DNA of 64,000 bases from Buddleja alternifolia (GCA_019426215.1 CM033408.1:31909953-31973952), one strand, 5' to 3'; numbered from the stretch's first letter, positions 1 to 11,283 are shown. The notes: a model not told the origin generated them from the sequence alone. Program-made: numbers and translations.

Positions 1-690
1 TATTGGGTTAGTAAATTTACGAAAATTTCGATGTAAATTTACGGAAATTTCGATGGAAATTTCGGGGATATTCAAAATTTCGATTTCGATTTTAAAGAAA
101 TCATGGATATTTATAGAAATATTTGGAAATTTACAACGAAACTTTGTGTAACTTTAAATACCATAATTATGCATCTTTTACATAAATAATATTGAATATA
201 TAATGTATGTATAGTGAATTTTTTCAAGTAGTATGATTAAGATTTGTGGCGAAAAATATAAAATAAATATGATTTGAGAGAAAAATAATAATCAAATCTC
301 CTAAAAACTTCATTAAAACAAAATACCATAAATTTAATACAAATCATCATTTAAAACCACATTATTTTAAATTTTGAAATATTTTGAGTTTGGCCAAAAT
401 TTCGGGATATTTTGGGAAATTTCAGGATATTTTGGGATATTTCGGGAATTTCGGAAAATTTCGATAGATATTTAACAAAGTAATTTTATTAAGAATTTAA
501 GATTTCGGAAAATATCGAAAATATTGGGAAATATCGAAAATATTGGGAAATATCGAAAATATCAAAAAAAATCGATAGATATTCTGCAAAATTGGATTGA
601 ACGTGAGATTTCACTTTGAGACCCCCGAAAATTCGAAATTTCGATCGAAATTTTGAAATTTCGGAGAATATTTAAGACCATGGAAAGATA
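1..690. repeat. Dispersed AAATTTCGG-type repeat, copy 1 (cut by window start)
   Basis: The stretch is built of short variants of GGAAATTTCGG, GGGATATTTTGGG and GGGAAATATCGAAAAT. Near 500-560 the unit GGGAAATATCGAAAATATT recurs in tandem. The order of landmarks (GGAAATTTCG..., AAACTTTGTGTAACTTTAAATA, then the TTTCGG-rich array, then GATATTCTRCAAAATT) is repeated at 51230-52095, so this is one dispersed family with two copies here. There is no coding potential. Class of element is unknown; I see no termini because this copy runs off the window. Confidence 0.8.
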
Positions 691-1300
691 TCAAACAAAT
701 GAACTTTTGATGAAATTTTTGTTTGAAAAATCGAAAAATGATAAACAACGTCCCATCCCATCGAGGACTCTTACTTTGTCCACGAAGCATGAAAACTAAA
801 GTTAGGTAATCTGTCTTTATAGTTGAAAAATCATGTCTAATAAATATGTTTAAAAATATATATATATATAAGGACAATATGTCAAATGATTCTTGGACAA
901 TGATTGACATTCTTTGTAATATTGAAATCAATCACTTGTTCATCTCATATGTCAAGTTAACGTTTCATTTTTTTTATATCTTATTCTAATATGCACGTCG
1001 CGTGCTTTTATCCATTTGCATGTGCAATAATAAAAATAAAAAAGGAAATGGAACACAGATATTCATTACGCATTTGGTCTGATTATCAGATCACACAACT
1101 ATTGTCAACGAGACTCAAATTTTATTTTATTGGCTACTCTCATTTTGATTTCTTATTGAATGAGCAAATAAAGTCACTCGTAATTGTTAGAAATGTCCAT
1201 CGATTCGGTTCAATCAAAAGTCAAAATTTCAAACCGAAAATTGAACCGAACAATTCAGTTTGATTTTTGGTTAAACCGAATTTTTGGAGAAAAAAAAAAA
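691..1300. other. AT-rich intergenic DNA with a GGTTYGGTTT/AACCGAA inverted segment
   Basis: No supportable gene. Short (TA)n at about 857-870. Between about 1200 and 1285 the sequence alternates TTCGGTTCAAT, AAACCGAA and TTGAACCGAAC, a self-complementary arrangement typical of small degenerate DNA transposons. A similar CGGTTAACCG segment lies near 2750, beyond the LINE insertion, so the LINE may have landed inside such an element. Confidence 0.4.
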
Positions 1301-1367
1301 ACACTATTCAATTTGAATTTTGACTCTCAACTTTTTATGTATCAGATTGTAAAAGATTAATTTAAAT
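1301..1367 (+). repeat. 67-bp direct repeat flanking LINE remnant, left copy
   Basis: This segment, starting ACACTATTCAATTTGAATTT, recurs at 2472-2538 with 2 differences in 67 bases (A/T at the base after CTTTTTATGT and A/G a few bases on). The two copies bracket a 1.1-kb insertion that ends in an A-rich tail. The simplest reading is a long target-site duplication; an independent tandem duplication is also possible. Confidence 0.75.
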
Positions 1368-2471
1368 AAATTAATCAACACAAAAGGTGAAAAAAAAATC
1401 TCTCTCTACCCTGCTTTCTCTCTCAAGAGAAGTTAGGGTTTTTCATCTCCTAAACTGCTGCCTCCAAGCAGCAGTTTTAGGTTACTTCTCCACCATTTTT
1501 GGGTGGTTTTCTCCACCACTTTTTGGTGATTTTCCTCCATTTTTCTCTTTCTTCCTTCATCTTCATTCTCATCTCTCCATTTTTCGCCATTTTTCATCCA
1601 TCTCGATGGCCACCACCAGAAACTATCTCGGGCCTTCCACCTCCAGATCTGAGCTCTCCACCACCGGAAATCACTTCCCCACCTCTGATTTTGGCTCTAA
1701 ATTAAGTCGAAAACCCCTCTCTGCTTCTGCCCGGGCCAAAAAGATGCAATCCTTTGATAGTTACCCCGGTCTTGATAAATGATTTGAGTACCATCTCCAC
1801 GCTCCAGATTTTGTGCTCGTCTTTTTCACCAGAGTTTTTTGGATCGACTTTCTCAAGCGTGTCTCTGGTGGTTCCTTCGAGTAAAATATGGAGTGGTTTT
1901 GTTTTTTTTGTTGTGTTTTTTCAGTCTTATCTTGTTTTATCCTTTTGTCTTGTATATCTGTTTTATGTTCTTTTTTAGTTTAAAGTGGTGGCGTCTTAGT
2001 GTTGTTCTCATTGTTGTTGAGCTACATAAGAAGATCGACTCTCAAAAAATTGATACAACTTGCGTACATTGGTCTCCGCCAGCAATTGGGTGGGTGAAAA
2101 TTACCTTTGATGGAGCCCTTTTTCCTGATCCGTACGGTGTAGGAGTGGGGATTGTTGCCCAGGCATTGGCGTGTGTAGATGGGCTTACTACGTTGAATCT
2201 GCAAGGTTAGCGTTATGTGGTTCTCAAGGGTGTTTGTCTTTCCCTCTTTCAAAATATTATTTCACCATCGGAAGACATGTCTTTTGTGGATCGTTTCGTT
2301 TCTAATTTTCGGTTGTTGTTTGTTTCGCTTAGAACTAGTATTTGTGTTGTTTGTTGTCTAGCACGTGGTGCTCATTTATTTGTTATCGGAGTTGTTTTGA
2401 GTTTGTTTGTGACTGACTTAACCTAATATATATTTATCGTTTTTTTTCAAAAAAAAAATTTTAATAAAAAA
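1368..2471 (+). mobile_element. Degenerate LINE (non-LTR retrotransposon) remnant with RNase H domain
   Basis: The insertion starts after the left direct repeat and ends in an A-rich tail (about 2440-2471). Its 3' half encodes pieces of a plant LINE-type RNase H: a W-S-P-P-x-x-G-W-V-K-I-T-F-D-G-A block at about 2069-2120 in one frame, and a continuation (VVLKGVCLSLFQ) from about 2216 in another frame, so at least one frameshift and an in-frame stop separate them. No reverse transcriptase or endonuclease core is present. The 5' half (1390-1780) is pyrimidine-rich, low-complexity sequence. This is a short, internally deleted, inactive copy. Confidence 0.7.
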
Positions 2472-2538
2472 ACACTATTCAATTTGAATTTTGACTCTCA
2501 ACTTTTTATGTTTCAGGTTGTAAAAGATTAATTTAAAT
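2472..2538 (+). repeat. 67-bp direct repeat flanking LINE remnant, right copy
   Basis: Matches 1301-1367 with 2 differences. It follows directly on the A-rich tail of the LINE remnant, as expected for a target-site duplication. Confidence 0.75.
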
Positions 2539-3190
2539 TATAAAGTGATCAAGACAACTTCTCAATTATAGAATCATGCAATTTAAATGGATTTCTTAAA
2601 TTTCCATAAAAAATTGAAAAATGGATGGAAAAATTGAATTTTAATTAGGCCAATTTTAATTCACTTTCTTTCTTTTAAACACTTTTTATAATTTTTGCTT
2701 TATATCGGTCAACCATTTAGTTTTTGCTTTATATAGGTTTTCGGTTAACCGTTTATTTCTGCTCCCGTAATTTTTTAGCCAACATACTCGTCCAACATAC
2801 TCGTACGTATTAAATACCGAATTCCGTCCCACCAATTCCAGCATACAAATGAGTATAAAAGAGAGAAAATTATACCAATCTAATAACAATAACAACAATA
2901 ATAATAGTAATAACTATGATAATCATAACAATAAAGATGAAAATCGAGCACAAATTTCGGTCCAACAAAACATATCCACAACACAATATCTTCCCTAGGA
3001 CATAACTTGATGCTTCAAAGATCTCTCATTTGTATACCAACTTAATGAAAGAGATGATGAACATGCAAAATGGGCAAAACATTTGAAACTCCACACCTCT
3101 ATTGCATTGAATTGAAGGTGCAGCAAAACTAAATGAATGAATACAATTCAGTAAGAAAAACTCTGATCAAACAACTTGAAGGCATTATAA
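2539..3190. other. Intergenic DNA and likely 3' UTR of the bZIP gene
   Basis: AT-rich, no supportable ORF. The part nearest 3191 (roughly 2990-3190) is the probable 3' untranslated region of the minus-strand bZIP gene. An (AAT/AAC)-rich low-complexity run lies at about 2883-2935. Confidence 0.4.
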
Positions 3191-3191
3191 G

Positions 3192-5626
3192 TTATTGCTT
3201 TTGTTCTTGTTTAGCAGGCGTATTCGCATTCAATTGCTGCTGTTGGCGTAACTGAAACATCTGAGGGTTGATTGAAAGTTGCTGAAACTTTGAGGTATCT
3301 CCACTTAGTTCAGCAGTTGCAAGCTTCAAGCGCTGCACCTCAGCTGTCAACGCTTCGTTCAGCGCTGTCAAATGAAACCCGTAATAAGCATATTTTACTT
3401 TCAATATAAAGCAAAAGGGTCCAAATTTGTTAAGTTAGTCCTCTACTAGATTCTTTTTCTTGCAATTCTGGCCCCATTGAAAAACAGATGGAATTTCACG
3501 GGTGGCATGCACGTGCTATTAAGGGTTTCTTGCACGTGACCAAACTAACAATTTTCTTGGACGACTGGGACTAGAAAAATGCAAAAAAAACAATGTCATA
3601 TGGAACTAATTTGCAAGTTCGTAAGCAACATATTAAAATTGCTGGGGAATGTGTCCTCTAAGACTAATACTATATTTTTCTCTAAAGCAAAATGAGGGAT
3701 AAAGTAAATTATGAGTTGTAATGTTATGCCTATTGAGTAAATAAAGGGGGGGAAAGGGCTAATATAAGTTGTGACAACAACGTGACAGCTATCCAGGACA
3801 CTCTCCAGTGTATACGTTAAACAGTGTCCTTTCGCATTTAAATAATCATAGCTATAGCAGCATTTTTAAGAAATTAAAATATCTATGCCATTTCAGTAGG
3901 AAGAAATTTGTCTCAGTAACGTAACATAAAGTTGTGAAAAAACAAATCATACCATCTCGGAGTTGACCCTGTTGTTCCATGGCCTGCAAACGGAACTTCA
4001 GCTCATTGTTCTGGGTACTCAGTCCAGCAGAGTCACGCTGAGTACAAAAGGAAAGATAACGTTAATGGAAAAAAGTAAACACTGCAGATAAAAGAAATCT
4101 GTTAAGAGCTCTCACTTGAAGCAGAGTAAGTTGGGCAGACAATGTGGTAGCCTCGGTCTGTAATGTCTGGACCTTATGTTCCAATTCTGTAATATATCTC
4201 ATCTTTCGCTCTTTTGAGCGAGCAGCAGACTGACGGTTGGCTAAGATCCTAAAAAAAGGAATATCTACTTATAACCAAGAACAAACACGAAAAACAATAA
4301 AACCAACTTAAAAGTTAAACCTATTGTTGGGCTAGAAGAGAAAGATAATCACCTTTTGGCTCTCTTTGGATCACTTAATGCTATCTCGGCAAGTTTCTCA
4401 TTTGCCATGATCTTCTTCAGTTCAGCGCCACTAAACTCACCATTACCAAACTCCAAACTAAAAGCATTTGAATTTTCATCGATTGAATTGGTCGGTGAGA
4501 GTTGACCCGGACCTGTTCCTGGAGATGGAGCCATTTTTGATGCCTCGTCAGAAAAGTTCATATTCCCAATGAAACTATCCATAGAGACACTTCTATAGTG
4601 TCGAGTAGTCGGAGCAATATCTCCCACAGCATGCCTTTTAATCCCTTCTCTCTTCTCAGGCAATGATGATAGTACTGGTTTCTGCATACTATTTCCACTT
4701 TCATTAACGCTACTAGTTGCTTCATTATCACTGCTGTCACCTCCATTTGTCTTCGTACCACTAGCTCTACTATCCAAATCTTCTCGATTCTCGTTTCCCA
4801 GCTTCTCGTCAGTACCAGAAGAGTTGAATGCGTCGATGTTGTCCAAATTCATATAAGCTGAGAATAGATCATCAACTACTTCACCTTCGGATTTTCTCTC
4901 CCCCATACCTTCTACATTGCTCTCCCCTCCTTTTTCCCAACTCGGCTCTCTTTTAACCAATTGCGCTGGCTGAGACCTATCTGAAGCACCAGGACTCCTT
5001 AATGGTATGAGTGGTGGTGAAGACTGCATAATAGTTGAAAATCCAAATGGTATATCACTATTGGACCTTCTATGAGCCTTACGAGGAGGACGGCTCTCTC
5101 CAACCCTCGGTGAACTACCCCTCGTGTAAGGTGAAGGAGGCAATAACGAATGTGAGCTCCCATCCCTCTCATCCATTGACACATCAGCTGAAACCTGATC
5201 AGAAGTAGAAGTTGAAGGTGACTCCCGATAAGGCGAAGGGACTAAGGGTGGCAAAGAATCAAGTGCAAAGAACGACGGCTGTGAGAAAGACCGAGCATGT
5301 GATGGCCCTGAACTATTAGTATAATTCTGCAATCCCATTTGCTGATTTCCAGGTCGGTTAACCGGGATCTGCGAATAAGGCGAGATTGGAGGAATCTGTG
5401 GGTGAGACGGCGGAATGCCTGCCCTTTTACCACTATTTTCAACTCCAAAATTAGGCGAAAACTGTCTAATCTGACCGCGAAACTGTGCCGTGTTAAATTG
5501 AGGTATATCTAGTTGATTCATAAGAAAGGGGTGCTGTTGAGTAGGAAATGAAGATGATGATGTTCCAAATGATGATTGGAGTCTTTGCAGTTTGTCACTG
5601 TTACCTTCTTCATTATCACCACCCAT
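3192..5626 (-). CDS. bZIP29: Group I bZIP transcription factor (bZIP29/bZIP30 type), 4 coding exons, 554 aa
   Basis: Exons on the minus strand: 5626-4353, 4248-4116, 4037-3953 and 3364-3192; all introns are GT-AG and the joined frame gives 554 codons plus stop. The start was placed at the MGGDNEEG methionine, as in bZIP29-like proteins; the upstream in-frame extension has no ATG. The basic region is at about residues 420-440 ([15 protein letters not shown]). It has Lys437 where most bZIPs have Arg, the hallmark of plant group I. The zipper has leucines at 447, 454, 461, 468, 475 and 482, an unbroken heptad. The N-terminal half is Ser/Pro-rich with three HxRxxS sites (110-115, 185-190, 343-348). 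In the related factor VIP1 such sites bind 14-3-3 proteins and control cytoplasm-nucleus shuttling. Family members act in cell-wall, root and reproductive development and in mechanical or osmotic responses. bZIP29 and bZIP30 cannot be told apart here. Confidence 0.93.
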
Positions 5627-5800
5627 TTCTTCAATTCCAACACTCTTATACTTAGATATATATACTCTATAGATAAAATTCAACTCTCACAACCTGAACA
5701 TCAAATTAACAAAAAAATATAAATCAAAACTCCAAACTATATACAATCATCTCAATTACAGCTGAATTGTTCAAAGCATATCCTAATCAATCGACAAAAT

Positions 5801-5968
5801 GGCGATCAGATTACCAAATAAACACACACTGACACACACATATATACACACACACACACGAATACACTGACCAATTAACAAAACCGCGATCAGATCACCA
5901 AATAAACACACACACACACACATATATATACACATACATACATACACGAATACACAGATTGACAAATC
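5801..5968. repeat. Tandem duplication of an 84-bp CA/TA microsatellite block
   Basis: Two units (5801-5884 and 5885-5968) each begin GCGATCAGATYACCAAATAAAC, run into (CA)n/(TA)n and end CACGAATACAC. They lie inside the inferred leader intron of the bZIP gene. Differences are mostly microsatellite length changes. Confidence 0.8.
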
Positions 5969-6119
5969 AATCAACTGCACATTCAAATTTCAAGCAAAAA
6001 AAGCGAAAAAAAACAAAAACAAATGAACCAAACAATAAAAGTTAAAATGGAAACACAAACACTCGTGCAGAAGATTTACCGGAGCATTTTCATCGGAGCG
6101 GCGCAAGTTAGCGAGAGTA

Positions 6120-6152
6120 TTATCCGCCACGTTTGGGGGTGAAGTGTACCAT
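6120..6152 (-). other. Possible uORF in bZIP leader exon
   Basis: An ATG followed by 9 further codons and TAA (MVHFTPKRGG) lies upstream of the inferred leader donor. Whether it is transcribed depends on the true start site. A second short ATG frame (MKMLR...) begins just before the donor. Confidence 0.25.
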
Positions 6153-6230
6153 TTGCGTGTGATTATATGTATATATATATTTTCTCTCACCTCTCTCTAG
6201 AAATGGAAACGAAGACAATTACACGGATTT

Positions 6231-8400
6231 CATGACTGCTACTGACGCGTTGAATTTAATATGAATTTCAATTTCATTTGAACCGAATTTGAATCTCGGC
6301 CGAATTTCAATTTCATTCCGACCGCATTTGAGTAATCATTTTTGCAATTTTTCCCTTATCACCGCAGCTTATGTTGCAATGAATCTCTCTCTATTTATGT
6401 ATAATATAAGTATATATATTTTTGTCCGAAAAGGGAATTACAATCTCTTCTCACGTGCGTGCACAACAAACGCATTTTATCTCTTTTTTGTTTTTTACTT
6501 TCTCCTTTTCTTTATAAAGTCATGTGAAAAATCAAATATGCCCTTGACTACTAATCAAGGTTGGAACCTCGTAAAACGAATCAATAGGAACTAATAAAGA
6601 TTATAAATTGTACTCGGGCTATCGAGCTGCCTACGTACCTCTTAGGGATCAAATCTGACGTATTACTAAAATAGAGTATATTCCTGCTATTATGTTGTTG
6701 ATTCGTATACAAAAGTATCCAAATTTATATTATGAGATCGTATTGTAAGCCTTAACCTTAATTACGAACATACGAATGGAGCTTACGCAGCCTATCAAAT
6801 GCTTAGATTCCGATCCTTTGCTCTTAATAAATGTTGATATTTATAGTATTTACACATTGTACGGATACTGTTCCTCCAACGGGAGGCTTCACTAAGATGA
6901 TGCCACGTGTCCTCGATGGATGGTCAGGATTAGTCTTTGTAAGGTTGGGTCATGAATCGCCCCGACCCAATTTGGGAAAACATACGGGTCTTGTAGTGTT
7001 GTTAATATCTGCCAGGGATCTCCGAGTGTAATTAGGTTTTTGTAGGATCATTGCATCGTTAACAGAGCCATTTTAAGGGCAATTTATAGTTTTACGAGAT
7101 AATGAAGTATAATGATAAATTTAGGGATATCAACTACTCTCTCTGTCTCTGAGCGTAAATGAATCGAGTCTATCCAAATAATATTTTATTTAATATTGTT
7201 TGATTGTTATAAATTCGAGCTCGAACAAATTTAATCAAATTAGTAGAGATCGAGTGACTTGATATTTTTACGCTTATTTTACTATCTTTTAACCAACCTT
7301 TGACAATAATGCGTCCTTGGATCCAACCTTTTGGCATTGTAAGTCACTGAATTCTAGTCATTTGATTTTTATACTTCATCAGACCTCAGACCTCATTTAG
7401 AATGTGAAGTTAATAACATTCTAAGTTCTAGCTTTTTAATTTTCAGCCAAACTTCAAACCTTACTAAACCGTAAATGTGTTAAAGCTTATTTGTTATGTT
7501 AAATTTACGAACTCAAACGAGTTTTCAACTAACAATTTCAAATAATTATATAGCCGTTTTATTTGTTTTCATCCCTAAATCATTATTAACTCATCTTATC
7601 CCTCACCCACTTCATTTGGTGAAATTATGGGGTAAGTTCTTATGTGTACGAAGACATTTTATATGTTAGGAATGGTAGTAATAGATCATGAAGAAAATAG
7701 CAATAACGTGATTCGACAAACTACTTACATTTACGAGCCAACTCTCGATCTCACATCTTTCTTTTTGAGTGAATCGATCAACTACAAATTGAGTACTTTT
7801 ATGTATAATAGTACACAATATCAAACTAGAATACACAATCCTAGTGAACTAGAAAACGAGTCTAAAGCATTAGGAAACCAAAATGGAGTTAAAAACTGTC
7901 AAAATCCGTGTCGGCTTGAACTTCTCACGCCTGCCCGTGGAATGTGTTTGCTTACGATGTCGTTATATTGGAGTCTGTTTTTTGCGACATAATGTTTTAT
8001 TTGCGATGTTGCGGCATCCAGAGTTTGATGTTGCGGGCCTTGCAGCATCTCCTCTTGGTACACACATTTTTGGTTCGTTTCGCCCTTTCTTCACCCAATT
8101 TTCACTTGCTTCGGCTCCACTAACTCAACATCCTATCTCAAACGGTCTACAAAGTGCAACATCAACACAATGATTATGTCACAGCAAATATGACATATTC
8201 TAAGTCATGTGGTGCTGAATAACTGATTCATGTAAGAATAACTCAATCGAGGGCTCATATTATTATTTTGAGGCTAAAGAAAGTTATGTTGATTAGTTAA
8301 TCTTTGGAGAACAACTTAATCAAGACGACTTATTCATACCATGCTTATTATTTTTGATTATTTGGTGTGAACGTAATAGGTGCAGCTATTGAAATTTTAT
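6231..8400. other. Intergenic DNA, no gene recognised
   Basis: Promoter region of the minus-strand bZIP gene (6231 to about 6800), then AT-rich sequence. A somewhat GC-richer patch at 6830-7035 has a 66-codon plus-strand frame with no recognisable domain. Frames at 7642-7992 and 7883-8173 also match nothing I know. I see no RNA gene or element with clear ends. Confidence 0.4.
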
Positions 8401-8410
8401 ATAATTAATA

Positions 8411-8530
8411 TTTATCCTAACAAATTAATCAATTATCATTCAAAGGGTCTATGAATAATAAATCAATATATTAATCCTAACAAATCAATCAATTATCATT
8501 CAAAGGGTCTATGAATAATAAATCAATATA
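8411..8530. repeat. Tandem duplication, 60-bp unit x2
   Basis: 8411-8470 and 8471-8530 are the same 60 bases, containing TTATCATTCAAAGGGTCTAT, with two visible substitutions near the left end. Confidence 0.9.
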
Positions 8531-8697
8531 AATGGTGTACGTGGAAATTGGATAAGGAATGTTAGGTCTACATCACGAGGAAAATAGTGTTGAACTAAAG
8601 AAGGGGACAAAAATGCAGGCATGTAGCAATTATTTGATTTAGACAACTCCACCCTTTTCTTCATCCGTCTATTAGGATTTTAAGTCGCCCGCCTAAA

Positions 8698-8959
8698 ACG
8701 TTGATCTCCTAAAAGAGAGAAATTTTGGCAATGGGGCCCAATATGTCGACAATAATGGATTATGACATTATAGTTCAATTGATAGTTAGAGGATAATTTT
8801 ATGATCGATCGGGAGCGTTTCATAATAGACGTTGATCTCCTAGAAGAGAGAAATTTTAGCAATGGGGCCCATTATGTCAACAATAATGCATTATGACATT
8901 ATAGTTCAATTGATAATTAGAGGATAATTCTACGGTCGATTGCTCCTAATTCATAATCC
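8698..8959. repeat. Tandem duplication, 131-bp unit x2
   Basis: Both units begin ACGTTGATCTCCTARAAGAG and contain GCAATGGGGCCCAWTATGTC, then GACATTATAGTTCAATTGAT. Unit 1 is 8698-8828, unit 2 about 8829-8959, with scattered substitutions. Confidence 0.88.
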
Positions 8960-9203
8960 ATCACATATTTACAAGTTTTGAGGTAATTTTCACAGGGTAG
9001 TAGTTGATGAAAACCACCCTACCACTTATAAATTTATGGTGAATAGTGAATCGGGAGCAATGCTCTTAATCTATCATAGATTTTTCCATAATTAGATAAG
9101 AATATTTTGAGAATTCAACTTCTGATACATTTACAATTAATTTATGTGATTTTATGGTTGTAATTATTTGAAAGCTTATTCATTGCAACTCACCAAGAGC
9201 AGA

Positions 9204-9804
9204 GACAGTCGTAGGGATGGCAACAGGGCGGGTATTATTAGATTCAAGACCCGCCCCGTTAAGGATTTTTCATACTTGGACCTGCTACGGATCCGATCAT
9301 TACCCGCCCCGCCCCGGACCCTGCCGAAATATATTTTTTGATGTTTTTTTCGTCAATCTTATTCTCACAAACGCATTCAAAACATATAAAATAAGTAAAT
9401 AATATCGAATTGAACAAATCCGCTACAAGTCATTTGATACTTAAATGTAAAAAAAATAAATTCAAAATGACCAAACAAGTACAAAGTTCAAAAAAATTAG
9501 ATATATAATGATTGAGGGTTTGCTGTTGAAGGGTAGAATGATTGAAAATATTTTTTTAATATAATTTATAAATATTAATAATAATTAGATATATAAAATT
9601 AAAAAAATATTATTATGTTAATAAATTGGGGCTGGTCCGGGGCGGGTATCGATTAGATTCGTTACTTGCCCCAGACCCGGCCAGGTCTTGAATTTCGATA
9701 CCCCGGACCCAGACTCGGTCCCATTTTTTTGGACTCATACCCTCCCCAAAAGGGGCAGACGGGTACTCGTTAGACCTGACCTCATTATCATCCCTAGACA
9801 GTCG
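9204..9804. mobile_element. hAT-type MITE (9212-9796) with perfect 8-bp target duplication
   Basis: The octamer GACAGTCG occurs at 9204-9211 and again at 9797-9804. Between them lies a 585-bp element. It opens TAGGGATGGCAACAGGGCGG and closes ...CATTATCATCCCTA, so the ends share the inverted TAGGGATG. Both ends carry GGCGGGTAYC/GACCCGCC blocks and the middle is AT-rich. An 8-bp duplication is diagnostic of the hAT superfamily. It encodes no transposase, so it is non-autonomous. The 61-codon frame at 9217 is a chance frame inside it. Confidence 0.88.
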
Positions 9805-10500
9805 AAGAAATAATTTTGATAAAACAATTATAACATTTCAAAACAGACACGAAGACGTTCATCTTTGTGACTGAGCCATCTCTGTGACATTAATGCTAAT
9901 GTACTATTTTTCAATCCTGAGCATTTTTCGTTCCTCATCTTTCAAGAGCGACTCTCCTTTATAAATTGCATGTTCAATCTGAAGAGGAATTTTATAAAAT
10001 TGTAATAGTTTATATACGATAAATCTCCTATAGACTCTATTATATGATTTGCATTTGTTTTGAGATTCCAAATCCAAATAACTTTATTTTTATTTTTTGG
10101 GTATCAAAATGAAAGGGGGACCCTATACTATTTGTCCGACAAACCCGGACTACTAGTTATATCTCTAGGCAGCGTATCTTGTACATAGCTTTCCCGAAGT
10201 GTTCTGTACGCCACGCCGACCCGATAACTGTCATGGTTTGGTGTATACCATCCTTTGCTAACTGATCACCAATCCCATCGGCTTCCCTAATCCAAAGAAT
10301 TTATAATTCTAGACGAAGGGGATATCCGGACCCGACAGACATGAGCCGATAGTTTATAATTTTCGGCCGTACAGACCCTACAAAATTTTAAATAAGGAGG
10401 GAAAAACCACAACTTGCGACACATTTCCTTTAAAAATTAACATCACCAAAGCCCAAACACAATAGATTCACCAAACTTAAAAGAAGAGTCCAATAATTTG
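9805..10500. other. Intergenic DNA with a truncated SINE-A copy
   Basis: No gene. From 10301 to about 10430 the sequence matches the 3' half of the SINE-A family (TTCTAGACGAAGGGGATATC, GACCCGACAGAC, ACAAAATTTTAAATAAGGAGG, CCACAACTTGCGACA) but lacks the A and B boxes. Part of the same motif (GTCCGACAAACCCGGACTAC) is at about 10134, so the locus is rearranged. Confidence 0.5.
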
Positions 10501-10526
10501 TTAATCTAAACGGTCCACGATTATCC

Positions 10527-10630
10527 GGCCCATTTATGGATCCAACAAACTAAACTTGGTCCATTAAAAATCTTGATTTCCCCATCTTGTGAATTATGAT
10601 TGGGCCCTTTTTGTACTGGGCTGAGGCCCA
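10527..10630 (+). promoter_or_regulatory. Site II (TGGGCY) cluster upstream of IES6
   Basis: Four copies of TGGGCC/TGGGCT or its complement: 10527-10532, 10601-10606, 10617-10622 and 10625-10630. Such boxes are bound by TCP factors and are common upstream of plant housekeeping and growth genes. They lie shortly before the inferred leader exon of the IES6 gene. Confidence 0.6.
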
Positions 10631-11151
10631 ACTATTCGTTTTTTTCCTTTTCTTTTTCTTTGGGGTTGTGAAACACAAAATCGTTCATTTATTCGATTTA
10701 CACAATCACAGAGCTTCTCCCGGAGTGCGGACGCCACGCGCCGCCGGTCACTCTCTCGCTAATTTCACGCGCCGCCTGTGCTTCCCTTGTTAACCGGCGT
10801 CGAGCGCTTCTACCGCCGCCCGTAGACTTGGTGATTATTCTTATCTTTTCGTTTTACTTGAAGTTCAGTAGGATTTGATTTTTCAATTTTTGTTATCTGA
10901 ATCAGGATTAAGAATATAAAGCTATTCAAATTGATAAAAAAATATTTTCTGTTTTATTTTATTTTTTCTCAATGGTAGTTCCGGTTATGAATTTTTGCAG
11001 AATATCTGTTTTTTTTTTCTTCTAAATTTGATTTTATTTTCTGTTATTTTAATTTAGTAATAATGTGAGTAGATTTTGTAAGGCACTTTTGGTAGTTCGT
11101 GGTGGAATATTTTAGCTGCTTTCGTGGACATTGAGGGAAAAATATATGCTA

Positions 11152-11283
11152 TGACCGAGTCCAATTGTCCTCATGTCTATCTCTGACTCACAGTAAAATA
11201 TATTGTGTGTGATTTCGTCACAAAGTTGTGTAAAAAAGATAGACACAAAGCACTTACTCGGACCATTGGACTCGATCCGGCCT
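11152..11283. repeat. Foldback element of the GTCTATCTCT family, copy 1 (in IES6 leader intron)
   Basis: The left half GACCGAGTCCAATTGTCC...GTCTATCTCT is answered on the right by AGATAGACAC...TACTCGGACCATTGGACTCG, an imperfect inverted repeat. Related sequence occurs at about 21195-21425 and 57094-57190. No target duplication was identified. Confidence 0.6.

Larger units (their letters stand above)
5627..6230 (-). other. 5' leader of the bZIP gene with a probable leader intron
   Basis: A good acceptor (gatgttcag) lies just upstream of the coding exon, putting the exon edge at 5693. A good donor (CTCCG|GTAAATC) lies at about 6080. I infer a leader intron of about 385 bp and a leader exon running up to about 6160-6230. 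A TATA-like run (ATATATATACATATAA) sits at about 6163-6180. The inferred intron contains the CA/TA duplicated microsatellite. All of this is inferred from splice consensus only. Confidence 0.5.

Noticed and set aside
5783..5986. Cys/Val-rich repeated minus-strand frame
   Set aside because: Translation of the CA/TA microsatellite duplication in the bZIP leader intron.
6831..7031. 66-codon frame between the bZIP promoter and the tandem repeats
   Set aside because: No recognisable motif; sequence looks like non-coding or eroded repeat DNA.
7642..8173. Overlapping 116- and 96-codon frames
   Set aside because: Neither shows a domain or conserved motif, and they conflict in frame.
8411..8530. CRISPR-like or tandem array
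   Set aside because: Only two units with no spacers; this is plant nuclear DNA, and the pattern is a simple tandem duplication.
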